DNA of 64,000 bases from positions 62,001 through 126,000 of the forward strand of contig JBEVXH010000004.1 in the NCBI GenBank assembly GCA_040506195.1, read 5' to 3'. The translations under genes and the position numbers were made by a program. Source of the DNA: Thiodiazotropha sp040506195. GTDB lineage: Bacteria > Pseudomonadota > Gammaproteobacteria > Chromatiales > Chromatiaceae. The notes under the pieces were generated by a model that was not told the DNA's origin, did no database searches, and worked only from the letters and a program-made list of their open reading frames with translations. Every line of letters begins with the position of its first letter. Positions within the stretch are counted from its first letter, which is position 1. Below, piece after piece: positions 55,901-62,928 of the stretch.

Positions 55901-56790
55901 CAGAGCTGACAGACTATATCGACTGGACCTTCTTCTTCCATGCCTGGCAACTCAAGGGGCGCTACCCACAGATACTGAATGATGAGACGAAAGGCGAAGA
56001 GGCGAAAAAACTCTATGCCGATGCCCTGTCCATGCTTGAACGGGTAATTGAAGAGGGATGGTTGCGGGCAGCGGCCGTAGTCGGCCTCTTTCCCGCAAAT
56101 AGTCGGGGCGACGATATTCTTGTATACCGGGATGAGACAGGAACCCAAACCCTCGCAACCCTGCACAACCTGCGTAAACAGGGACAACAGCCCGGCGCGT
56201 CGAGCAAAAATGCACAGTACAACGAATCGCTGGCCGATTACATCGCACCGGAGAAGCTTGGCAAGACCGACTATGTGGGCGCTTTCGCCTGCACCGCCGG
56301 TATCGGCATCGAGCATAAAATCAGCGAGTTTGAAGAGGACCACGACGACTACCATGCCATCATGCTGAAGGCCCTTGCCGATCGTTTGGCCGAAGCCCTG
56401 GCGGAGTGGTTGCACGAACGAGTGCGAAAAGAGTATTGGGGTTATGCCAAAGAGGAGTCCCTGAGCAATCAACAGCTGATCGCAGAAGAGTATCGGGGCA
56501 TCCGCCCCGCTATGGGATATCCGGCCAGCCCGGACCATACGGAGAAAGAGGTGTTGTGGGAGCTTCTCTCCGTTGAAGGGCATACCGGCATCTGGCTCAC
56601 GGAGAGTAAGGCGATGGTACCCACAGCATCGGTCAGCGGCCTCTACTTCAGCCACCCCGATGCCCGCTACTTCGCTGTGGGCAAGCTGAATCGGGATCAG
56701 GTGAGTGACTATGCTCGCCGCAAGGGTCGTTCAGTGGCTGAAATGGAACGTTGGCTTGCGCCCAATCTCGCCTATGAAACCGGAGAGTGA
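52993..56790 (+). CDS. metH: Cobalamin-dependent methionine synthase MetH
   Basis: About 1265 residues; a TTG three bases upstream is an alternative start. Transfers methyl from methyltetrahydrofolate to homocysteine. All modules are present: homocysteine-binding with zinc cysteines in VGGCCGTTPQH and GLNCALG, pterin-binding with INIGERANVTGS-type sequence, cobalamin-binding with DVHDIGKNIVG (ligand His about 763), and the reactivation domain including GIRPAMGYPASPDHTEK. The 275-base leader shows no B12 box or S-box, so riboswitch control is not evident. Confidence 0.97.
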   Translation: MSSATSNTANHPIESLLKQRILILDGAMGTMIQRHKLDEHDYRGERFADWPCDLKGNNDLLVLTQPAIIGSIHEAYLAAGADIVETNSFGANRISMADYEMESLAYEMSEASARLARESADKYTSPDKPRFVAGVLGPTNRTASISPDVNDASLRNITFDALVEAYTEAARGLIAGGCDLLLIETVFDTLNAKAAVFACEQVFEEDAIRLPVMISGTITDQSGRTLSGQTTEAFYNSLRHAKPISIGLNCALGPDLLRQYVEEMSRIADTHVSAHPNAGLPNEFGEYDLDARQMAGYLAEWADAGFLNIVGGCCGTTPQHIQAIAETMAGRTPRQLPEIEKQCRLSGLEPLNIGADSLFVNIGERANVTGSAKFKRLILSEAYDEALDVCREQVENGAQIVDINMDEAMLDGVAAMRRFLNLCAGEPEIAKVPVMIDSSKWEIIETGLKSVQGKPIVNSISLKEGEDPFLHQARLCRRYGAAVIVMAFDEAGQADTQARKVEICTRAYHLLTERVGFPPEDIIFDPNIFAVATGIEEHNNYGVDFIEAIREIKQRLPHALVSGGVSNVSFSFRGNNPVREAIHAVFLYHAIKAGMDMGIVNAGQLAVYDELPAQLREAVEAVVLNTDPQAGEHLVELAPNYQGDGRVVENKEDAEWRAWPVNKRLEHALVKGITEFIESDTEEARQQARQTLQVIEGPLMDGMNVVGDLFGAGKMFLPQVVKSARVMKKAVAYLEPYLEAEKAESGVQSQGRILMATVKGDVHDIGKNIVGVVLQCNNYEVVDIGVMVPADTILQKARDAQVDIIGLSGLITPSLDEMVHVAKEMQRLGMPQPLLIGGATTSIAHTAVKIDPEYDNPVVYVADASRAVGVASNLLSTEHRDTYTASLLEEYEAVRQRRAGINQSRNLISIEDARANPTPIDWTRYTPARPNLCNPGFEAPEFAQTARLDKDRSAGKPCATLLVMKQIPLAELTDYIDWTFFFHAWQLKGRYPQILNDETKGEEAKKLYADALSMLERVIEEGWLRAAAVVGLFPANSRGDDILVYRDETGTQTLATLHNLRKQGQQPGASSKNAQYNESLADYIAPEKLGKTDYVGAFACTAGIGIEHKISEFEEDHDDYHAIMLKALADRLAEALAEWLHERVRKEYWGYAKEESLSNQQLIAEEYRGIRPAMGYPASPDHTEKEVLWELLSVEGHTGIWLTESKAMVPTASVSGLYFSHPDARYFAVGKLNRDQVSDYARRKGRSVAEMERWLAPNLAYETGE

Positions 56791-56899
56791 ATAGTCTGAG
56801 CAGTAAATCCCACATTCCATTCCATGCCGGATCATCGAGTTTCATTAATACACGATCCTGACACGGCCTGGAATGTTTTGCCTTGCCGACCGCCTACGA

Positions 56900-57220
56900 T
56901 CAGGCGACATCGGCTACCGACGGTCCGCCGGCTTCATGCACAACCGGGGACCCCAGTTCGGCAAATGAGAAGAGCTTGAAGGCGCGCTCGCCGTTGTAGT
57001 CGAGTACCCGCAGATCGTCGCTTTCATGCAGATCGTTGGCTACCACATTAAAGTGGCCGCCGTAGCGCTTTTTCGCCAGGTCATAGGGAACCTCATAGGC
57101 GAGAAACTTCTCGATGCCCTTGCTCGCCAGTTTTTCCAATATCAGAGGGTCTTCTATGGAGGTGTGGGATGTGAGAATCATCAATGGACCGCTTCCGGTC
57201 ATTAACATAAAGGTCTTCAT
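56900..57220 (-). CDS. Conserved hypothetical cytosolic protein (106 aa)
   Basis: 106 residues, soluble, starting MKTFMLMTGSGPLMILTSH and containing KGIEKFLAYEVP and LRVLDYNGERAFKLFSFAELG. I recognise it as a conserved type of small gammaproteobacterial protein but know no function. It is convergent with metH, with 109 bases between. Confidence 0.75.
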   Translation of the reverse strand: MKTFMLMTGSGPLMILTSHTSIEDPLILEKLASKGIEKFLAYEVPYDLAKKRYGGHFNVVANDLHESDDLRVLDYNGERAFKLFSFAELGSPVVHEAGGPSVADVA

Positions 57221-57351
57221 GACTACCTCCCTCCCGCAGGATTAAGGATTGAAGGTTTTCGTCTTTACCTGCATTAATTTTAGCTCACTCCACAATATCC
57301 AGGTGAATCAGCGCGATTGACTCAATGTCGAGTGGACAATGGTCCAATGCA

Positions 57352-58215
57352 CTACTTCAACTGGATATGGCCCTGTTTTTCCAGGGGGATCTTGAAGCTC
57401 TTCAATATTTCCCGGGGACCGGATGCCAGAATAGAACCATTCATTTCATAGCTCATATCGGAGATGCCCAACAGCGCCGTATAGAGTCCCTTGCCGGCTT
57501 CAGCCAAATCGATGGTGAGGGGGATGCTCACCACACTGCTGCCGCCCTGCGCGATATCCACAGGTTGCCGGATCAAACCCTTGCCGATCGCCGCACCATT
57601 CAGCTTCAGATTGTAATCCAGCTGCTGCAGCACCAGGGAGAAGCCGTTCGGATTCTCCACCCCGAGTTGCAGCAACACTTCGGCCTCATTCAGGGTAAGC
57701 CGCTTGACCGCCAAAGACCTGATACTGAAATCGGGTATTTTCGGTACTGGAAAACCACCTGCAAAACTAACAGGTAAGCGCAGGCTTCCGATCACCGGCA
57801 TTTTGAAACCCAATCCCAAATCCAGTTGATAGCTGGCCTGGTCGGCATTTCTCAGTTGCCGGTAGCTCATCAGCAGCTGCTGGTAACCGAGCCGCAGCGG
57901 CACCTCTATGCGGCTTGCGGTTTGAGCCGCCAGATTCACGCCCGCAGATTGTCTGCCCTTGAGAAACGATTGTTCAAAGAGCTGCAGGTCATAATCGAAT
58001 TCGGCCAAATCAATGGAGAAGGCATTCGGGTTGCGAACATCCACATCGAACACCAGATCCACTCCATCGAAATCGAGACCGGTCAGCCTGATCCCCTCAA
58101 CCTGAGCCGTAGGTTTCCGGCCTTCCATAACCTGACCGACCTGCTGCAGGGAGGAACACCCCTGTACAAGCCCGATCAAAAGACAGCAGATCATTAACGG
58201 TACATACCTGGGCAT
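57352..58215 (-). CDS. LEA type 2 (WHy) lipoprotein
   Basis: 287 residues. Lipobox LVQGC with lipid Cys20. The mature protein has two WHy/LEA14-like beta-sandwich domains (GLDFDGVDLVFDVDVRNPNAFSIDL; LNEAEVLLQLGVENPNGFSL). WHy domains are known for stress tolerance; in bacteria the role is undefined. It is in a minus-strand run with an anchored-surface protein 30 bases upstream and may be co-transcribed with it. Confidence 0.85.
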   Translation of the reverse strand: MPRYVPLMICCLLIGLVQGCSSLQQVGQVMEGRKPTAQVEGIRLTGLDFDGVDLVFDVDVRNPNAFSIDLAEFDYDLQLFEQSFLKGRQSAGVNLAAQTASRIEVPLRLGYQQLLMSYRQLRNADQASYQLDLGLGFKMPVIGSLRLPVSFAGGFPVPKIPDFSIRSLAVKRLTLNEAEVLLQLGVENPNGFSLVLQQLDYNLKLNGAAIGKGLIRQPVDIAQGGSSVVSIPLTIDLAEAGKGLYTALLGISDMSYEMNGSILASGPREILKSFKIPLEKQGHIQLK

Positions 58216-58245
58216 TATCGGAAACTCCCGGCGTCCAGCGCCTTG

Positions 58246-59010
58246 TCAGGTTGAGATGCCCATCTTACTCCTTGAAATAGGGTATTCCACCCCACCGCCT
58301 CGGGTTGAAAAACGTATTACAAGAAGCGTCAGGGCCAGCAGCAGAGTCATGAGACCAGAGGCGCCGCCGCCGCCATAATCGTCGCGATAACTATCCTCCA
58401 AAGGCAATACCGCCAGATCCCCATCCTCATATGGCCCATAATTCACAGCCAGCAGATCATTATCGCCATCATACAGCTCGATCAGGACATCATAGTAACC
58501 GCTCGGGTAACCATCCAGTAGCCGTGTCACCACCTCATACTCATCATCGCTGACATCACCCTCAATGGGAAACAGGTCGGTTGTGTAGTAGTGGTTCCAT
58601 GGCCCCCCCTCCAGGCTGAGGTAGAGTCTGGCATAGACCCAGACCTCATCACCCGATGTGTCCGCATCGAAAATCACCTTAATGCGGTGGTAGTATCCAT
58701 CGTCGTCGTCATCCCTGCTGATCACGGTATGTGCATCGAATATGCTCAATTCACGCCCAGCTGCATGTGCGGCGAAAAGCCGCTGGGCCGTCGCCAACAC
58801 GCGGCTTCCCATGACAACCAATCCCTGATGTTCGTCCACATCGGCCTGGTCCAGCCGGATGTCATCTTTTTCAACCCCCGTAGTGACCCTTCCCTCGATT
58901 GATTGGGAGAATCTCGCACCGTCCTCAGTCGCAAACGCGTGCTGCCCTGCCAGCATCACCACAACCAGGGCACTCAATCCAAGCCATCTGCTATTGCCAT
59001 ACCTGCTCAT
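58246..59010 (-). CDS. Choice-of-anchor H-like family protein with GlyGly-type C-terminus
   Basis: About 254 residues from ATG 59010 (GGGAGA eight bases upstream). Signal peptide, then a beta domain with DDDDDGYYHRIKVIFDADTSG and VYARLYLSLEGGPWNHYY. The C-terminus is GGGGASG followed by a hydrophobic helix (LMTLLLALTLLVIRF) and basic tail, the layout of a GlyGly-CTERM or similar sorted anchor. The protein is probably surface-displayed. It lies 14 bases after the His-rich gene. Confidence 0.75.
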   Translation of the reverse strand: MSRYGNSRWLGLSALVVVMLAGQHAFATEDGARFSQSIEGRVTTGVEKDDIRLDQADVDEHQGLVVMGSRVLATAQRLFAAHAAGRELSIFDAHTVISRDDDDDGYYHRIKVIFDADTSGDEVWVYARLYLSLEGGPWNHYYTTDLFPIEGDVSDDEYEVVTRLLDGYPSGYYDVLIELYDGDNDLLAVNYGPYEDGDLAVLPLEDSYRDDYGGGGASGLMTLLLALTLLVIRFSTRGGGVEYPISRSKMGIST

Positions 59011-59024
59011 CACAGCTCTCCCGC

Positions 59025-59375
59025 TCAATCCCTTCGATCTCGACGATGACGATGTTTGTCGCCATGACGATGGTTTCTATGCCTGTCACCGTGTCGATGG
59101 TTTCTATGCCTGTCGCCCTTACGATGGTGTCTATGTCTGTCGCGATGGCGATGGCCATGACTGTCACTGCGGCGATATTCCCTGTGGCGATAGTGGCGGT
59201 CGCCGTAGCGATGAGAATGGCCATGGTCATGTAGATGGTCCCAGCTCAGACCTAGGAATAGTCCGCCCAGCAGGCCGTATGGGTAGTCATAGCTATAATG
59301 AGCCTGAACCGGCGCCGCTGTCACCACCGATGCGGAAAGTGCGCTTGCCAAAATGAGTGCTTTAACTTTCATCAT
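59025..59375 (-). CDS. Secreted His/Arg-rich repeat protein
   Basis: 116 residues (a second ATG three bases in is possible). Clear signal peptide (MMKVKALILASALSASVVTA), a short aromatic region with Tyr and Gly, then a tail almost wholly of His, Arg, Asp and Gly in near-repeats such as DRHRNHRHG. The DNA shows matching direct repeats (about 59085-59150). This composition is typical of periplasmic metal (nickel, zinc or copper) buffering proteins, an inference from content only. It is upstream of the anchored protein in an operon. Confidence 0.75.
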   Translation of the reverse strand: MMKVKALILASALSASVVTAAPVQAHYSYDYPYGLLGGLFLGLSWDHLHDHGHSHRYGDRHYRHREYRRSDSHGHRHRDRHRHHRKGDRHRNHRHGDRHRNHRHGDKHRHRRDRRD

Positions 59376-59480
59376 GTATCCTCCATTTCATGTCGGCTTA
59401 TGGGTAAGCATATGGAGGGTTGGCTGAACGAAAGCTGAATGGCGTGGAACCGGTTCGGATAGGGGCGGGAATTAAAGGAG

Positions 59481-59777
59481 TTACGATACGGGAGTCTTTT
59501 CCAGCAGACCGTTCTGATACAACACTTGTGCAATCTTTTTACTCATATCCGCCAAACGGCTGAGATCTCGAAAACTTGGTGTGGCCCCATTGGCCAGTTT
59601 GACCTCCCACTCATCCAGTTCGGCTTCCAGATAGATAAGCAACTTGCTTGAGCAACCCCGGCAGGCATCTCCACACAACACCTCTTCCGGTAGACCAAAG
59701 GGGATCTCGTTGCGTACCCGGTCTATAAGCTGGCGCATTGCGATTTGCGTGTTCGGTTTACGGTTTCTGTTGGTCAC
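59481..59777 (-). CDS. Conserved hypothetical protein with CxxxCxxC motif (98 aa)
   Basis: 98 residues, soluble, mainly helical. A cysteine cluster CGDACRGCSSKLLIYLEAEL near the middle and the ending KIAQVLYQNGLLEK give a recognisable gammaproteobacterial family with no known function. The three cysteines could bind a metal. Confidence 0.75.
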   Translation of the reverse strand: MTNRNRKPNTQIAMRQLIDRVRNEIPFGLPEEVLCGDACRGCSSKLLIYLEAELDEWEVKLANGATPSFRDLSRLADMSKKIAQVLYQNGLLEKTPVS

Positions 59778-60212
59778 GTTGATCGTCTCGAACGATACCC
59801 TCTAGGCCTTGTGGGATTCATGGTCAGTCTAGGGTTGGAGGAATTATCCGGTCCCAATCAGGTCTGCGACTGCAATGGATATAATACAGATATTTGACAA
59901 TTAAATGACAGTGATCAAGGCAATTCATAACTTATCATTATAGAATCCGAGCCATCAAGAATAAGTATCAATGCAAGTTGTGTATCGACTTTAGGGAGGA
60001 GGGGCACGAGAGAACGAGGTACAAGCTCACTAAGGCTTGTGTGGCAGGCAGGCATTTACCGCGAAAAATCCTCACAAAATAGTTATACCTATAGTAGAGA
60101 CCCCGTTTTTTTAGCTGTTTCCGAACCAACCGGATGCACAGTTTTACAAGTTATCTAAACCTGCTGAAAGGCAGCATGTTCATACCAACTCACACTAAAT
60201 GAGGATAACTTT
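59778..60212. other. Intergenic region with Pho-box-like site
   Basis: 435 bases between divergent genes, no gene seen. On the minus strand, CTGTCATTTAATTGTCAA (59894-59911) resembles two Pho half-sites with four-base spacing (perfect first, five of seven second). It points toward the small minus-strand gene rather than toward the phosphate operon, with a -10-like TATTAT eight bases beyond. A hairpin ACAAGC/GCTTGT (60021-60040) lies in the leader of the phosphate operon. Confidence 0.45.
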
Positions 60213-60893
60213 ATGCGACCAACCAACCCCATTGCTTCCCTCCTGGGAAGCTCACCTTTCAAACCCTTGCAGATGCATATGGGTAAAGTCAGAGAGTGCA
60301 TCTCAGAAGTTCCTGGCCTGTTCGATGCCCTCATCGATAAAGACCAAGAAAAGCTGAAGGCTATTAAAGAGCAAATCTTCTCCCTAGAGCATGAAGCCGA
60401 CCAGATTGAAAACGACATTCGCGCCCGTTTGCCAAAAAGCCTGTTCATGCCGGTAGACCGACGAGACCTGCTCGAGCTGTTGGAGATGCAGGACAGCATC
60501 GCCGACACCGCACAGGATATCGCCGGCCTGATGATGGAACGTGACATGTCCGTACCGGCCGATATGAGTGAGCCGCTACGCAACTTCGTGCAACGGTGTG
60601 TCGACACCTGCAACCAGGCGGCCACCATCATCGATGAACTTGATGAACTGATCGAGATGGGATTCAAGGGGAATCAGGCCAATAAGGTCGAGGAGATGGT
60701 GGAAACACTCGGCAAGGTCGAGGACGAAACCGATGAGATGGGCATGGCGCTGGCGCGCAGTCTGTTTGCCCAGGAGGAGTCCATGAACCCGGTCTCTGTC
60801 ATGTTCTGGTATCAGATGATCCAGTGGATCGGCGACCTGGCCGACTATGCAGAGAAAGTGGGTGACCGCATGCGATTACTGATCGCACGCTGA
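60213..60893 (+). CDS. DUF47/TIGR00153 PhoU-like phosphate transport accessory protein
   Basis: 226 residues, all-helical, distantly PhoU-like. Typical segments: LFDALIDKDQEKLKAIKEQI, HEADQIENDIRARLPKSLFMPVDRRDLLELL and the C-terminal FWYQMIQWIGDLADYAEKVGDR. DUF47 proteins accompany Pit transporters and are thought to modulate them. GAGGATAA precedes the ATG. First gene of the phosphate cluster. Confidence 0.93.
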   Translation: MRPTNPIASLLGSSPFKPLQMHMGKVRECISEVPGLFDALIDKDQEKLKAIKEQIFSLEHEADQIENDIRARLPKSLFMPVDRRDLLELLEMQDSIADTAQDIAGLMMERDMSVPADMSEPLRNFVQRCVDTCNQAATIIDELDELIEMGFKGNQANKVEEMVETLGKVEDETDEMGMALARSLFAQEESMNPVSVMFWYQMIQWIGDLADYAEKVGDRMRLLIAR

Positions 60894-61013
60894 CAGAGAA
60901 GACCGGAAAATCGTTAATCCGGAATTCTGACAAGGGTCTCAAGAATCAACCGACCGTATCACGCCAAGCAATCCGCGTGAACACGGGCACAAAAGAACAT
61001 CGAGGATTTCAAA

Positions 61014-62279
61014 GTGGAAATCATTAGCGAATGGGGTACAGTCTTTATTGCGTTGGCCGTCATCTTCGGCCTTTACATGAGCTGGGGCATCGGCGCCAAT
61101 GACGTGGCCAATGCCATGGGCACATCGGTAGGCTCAGGTGCGATCACCGTAAAACAGGCGATTATCATCGCCGCCATCTTCGAATTTGCCGGCGCCTTCA
61201 TAGCCGGCGGCTCCGTCACCAAGACCATCCGTAAGGGGATCATCGATCCCACCAGTATTGTCGGCAACCCGGAACTGCTGATCTACGGCATGCTGGCCGC
61301 ACTGCTGGCATCCGCCATCTGGCTGATGATCGCCTCAACCCGTGGCTGGCCGGTCTCCACCACACACTCTATCGTCGGCGCCATTGTCGGCTTTGCCATG
61401 GTGGGCATCGGTGTGGACGCGGTAAACTGGGGCAAGATCGGCAGCATCGTCGCAAGCTGGATCGTCTCTCCTGTGGTAGGCGGCTTCATCGCCCTGATCT
61501 TGATGATCAGCATAAGAAAATTGATCCTGAACACGGATAATCCCTTCGCGCGCGCCAAAACCTGGGCGCCGGTGTATGTCTTCCTGGTCGGTTGGATCGT
61601 CTCTCTTGTCACTCTTTTCAAGGGCCTGAAACACCTGAAACTGGAACTCAATATGTTTGAGAGCCTGGTGGTTGCAACCATAATCGGCATCATTGTTGCC
61701 GCTATCGGTAAAGTGATGATCAACAAGGTCAAGGTCGATGACGAGGCTGACCGGGATTTCCATTTCGCCAGTGTGGAGAAAGTTTTCACGCCATTGATGA
61801 TCTTCACCGCCTGCGCCATGGCGTTCGCCCATGGATCAAACGACGTTGCCAACGGTATCGGTCCCATGGCGGCGGTACTCTCGCTGGTCGAAAACGGCGG
61901 TGATATCGCGCAAAAGTCGGAATTGCCGATCTGGGTACTCTTTGTCGGTGGTGTCGGTATCGTAATCGGACTCGCCACCATGGGCTACAAGGTGATGCAG
62001 ACAATCGGTACCAAGATCACAGAGCTGACACCAACCCGCGGTTACTGCGCAACCCTGGCGGCAGCCACCACGGTGGTCATCGCTTCCAAGACCGGCCTAC
62101 CGGTCTCGACCACTCAAATCGCGGTCGGCTGTGTGATGGGTGTCGGTCTGGCCCGCGGTGTTGGCGCCATCGACCTGCGCGTTGTGGGTAATATCGTCGT
62201 CTCATGGGCCATTACACTGCCGGCGGGTGGTATACTGGCCGCAGTATTCTTCTTCATGCTGAAGGGTATATTCAGCTGA
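61014..62279 (+). CDS. Inorganic phosphate transporter (Pit family)
   Basis: 421-residue inner-membrane transporter from a GTG start with CGAGG upstream. The duplicated PiT signature is present: GANDVANAMGTSVGSG near the N-terminus and GSNDVANGIGPMAA in the second half. Imports phosphate (or divalent-metal phosphate) driven by cation gradients. Pairing with DUF47 is standard. Confidence 0.95.
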   Translation: MEIISEWGTVFIALAVIFGLYMSWGIGANDVANAMGTSVGSGAITVKQAIIIAAIFEFAGAFIAGGSVTKTIRKGIIDPTSIVGNPELLIYGMLAALLASAIWLMIASTRGWPVSTTHSIVGAIVGFAMVGIGVDAVNWGKIGSIVASWIVSPVVGGFIALILMISIRKLILNTDNPFARAKTWAPVYVFLVGWIVSLVTLFKGLKHLKLELNMFESLVVATIIGIIVAAIGKVMINKVKVDDEADRDFHFASVEKVFTPLMIFTACAMAFAHGSNDVANGIGPMAAVLSLVENGGDIAQKSELPIWVLFVGGVGIVIGLATMGYKVMQTIGTKITELTPTRGYCATLAAATTVVIASKTGLPVSTTQIAVGCVMGVGLARGVGAIDLRVVGNIVVSWAITLPAGGILAAVFFFMLKGIFS

Positions 62280-62316
62280 CAGACCAAAAGACACCCAACG
62301 ATTCAATTCAGGCTGT

Positions 62317-62916
62317 ATGGACTCACTACATACCCGACCTTACGAAAGCACTAAAATCATCAAGGGGATCACTATTCCGGGATTTGTCTCTTTCCGGCAA
62401 CTGCTGATCACCGGCCCCCCCGGAGCTGGCAAGAGCACCATCATCCGTAAGCTGGGCGGCTGGTCTGAAGAGGGCTATATCGACCTCTCTCTGAAGAATT
62501 GGTGGACTGCGCAGAGCCTCTCTCTACGCCCACGGGAGATCCATCTCGGATTCCCTTTCAAAGGGGCCAAAGAGGCCTTGACGGTATTCGATAAGGCATG
62601 GATCGATGCCTCCCCACCACTGGAAATCGATTTTGAGCGGATTGTGCTGCCACCTCCCAAGCGGTTTTTCTTTTCAGTCAACTGGAAAGATCGCTACGTT
62701 TTTGAGTTCATACTGCCCGAACCGGGCGCACTGCTCAGGCAACGAATAAAGCGGGCCAAGCTTGGCACCCATCACGTGGATGAGGCTGTCAACCTGGAAA
62801 GGATCAAAAGGCAGTTGTCGATCTATCGCCAGATAGCGAAATATCTTCATCAGCAAGGCATCTCTATCTATATTCGGGAAGGGACCGAAGGCGGACCACT
62901 GCAGATTATCGATTAG
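62317..62916 (+). CDS. P-loop NTPase of unknown function
   Basis: 199 residues with a single Walker A, GPPGAGKST (33-41), near the N-terminus. The rest matches no family I can name; landmarks are NWWTAQSLSLRPREIHLGF, PPPKRFFFSVNWKDRYVFEF and RIKRQLSIYRQIAKYL. The layout suggests a small kinase-like or ATPase protein, but Walker B is unclear. It lies between pit and a phosphatase gene, 37 and 12 bases away, so all are probably one operon. The link to phosphate is by position only. Confidence 0.75.
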   Translation: MDSLHTRPYESTKIIKGITIPGFVSFRQLLITGPPGAGKSTIIRKLGGWSEEGYIDLSLKNWWTAQSLSLRPREIHLGFPFKGAKEALTVFDKAWIDASPPLEIDFERIVLPPPKRFFFSVNWKDRYVFEFILPEPGALLRQRIKRAKLGTHHVDEAVNLERIKRQLSIYRQIAKYLHQQGISIYIREGTEGGPLQIID

Positions 62917-62928
62917 AGCAACACCACC

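Noticed and set aside
54676..56655. Two long minus-strand frames opposite metH
   Set aside because: Antisense shadows of a highly conserved gene; no start signals or domain content.
59025..59375. Overlapping plus-strand frames opposite the His-rich gene
   Set aside because: The minus-strand product has a proper signal peptide and operon context; the plus frames are repeat-driven artefacts.
61283..61981. Minus-strand frame of 232 codons opposite pit
   Set aside because: Shadow of the transporter; Thr/Met/Ile-rich pattern expected from antisense membrane codons.
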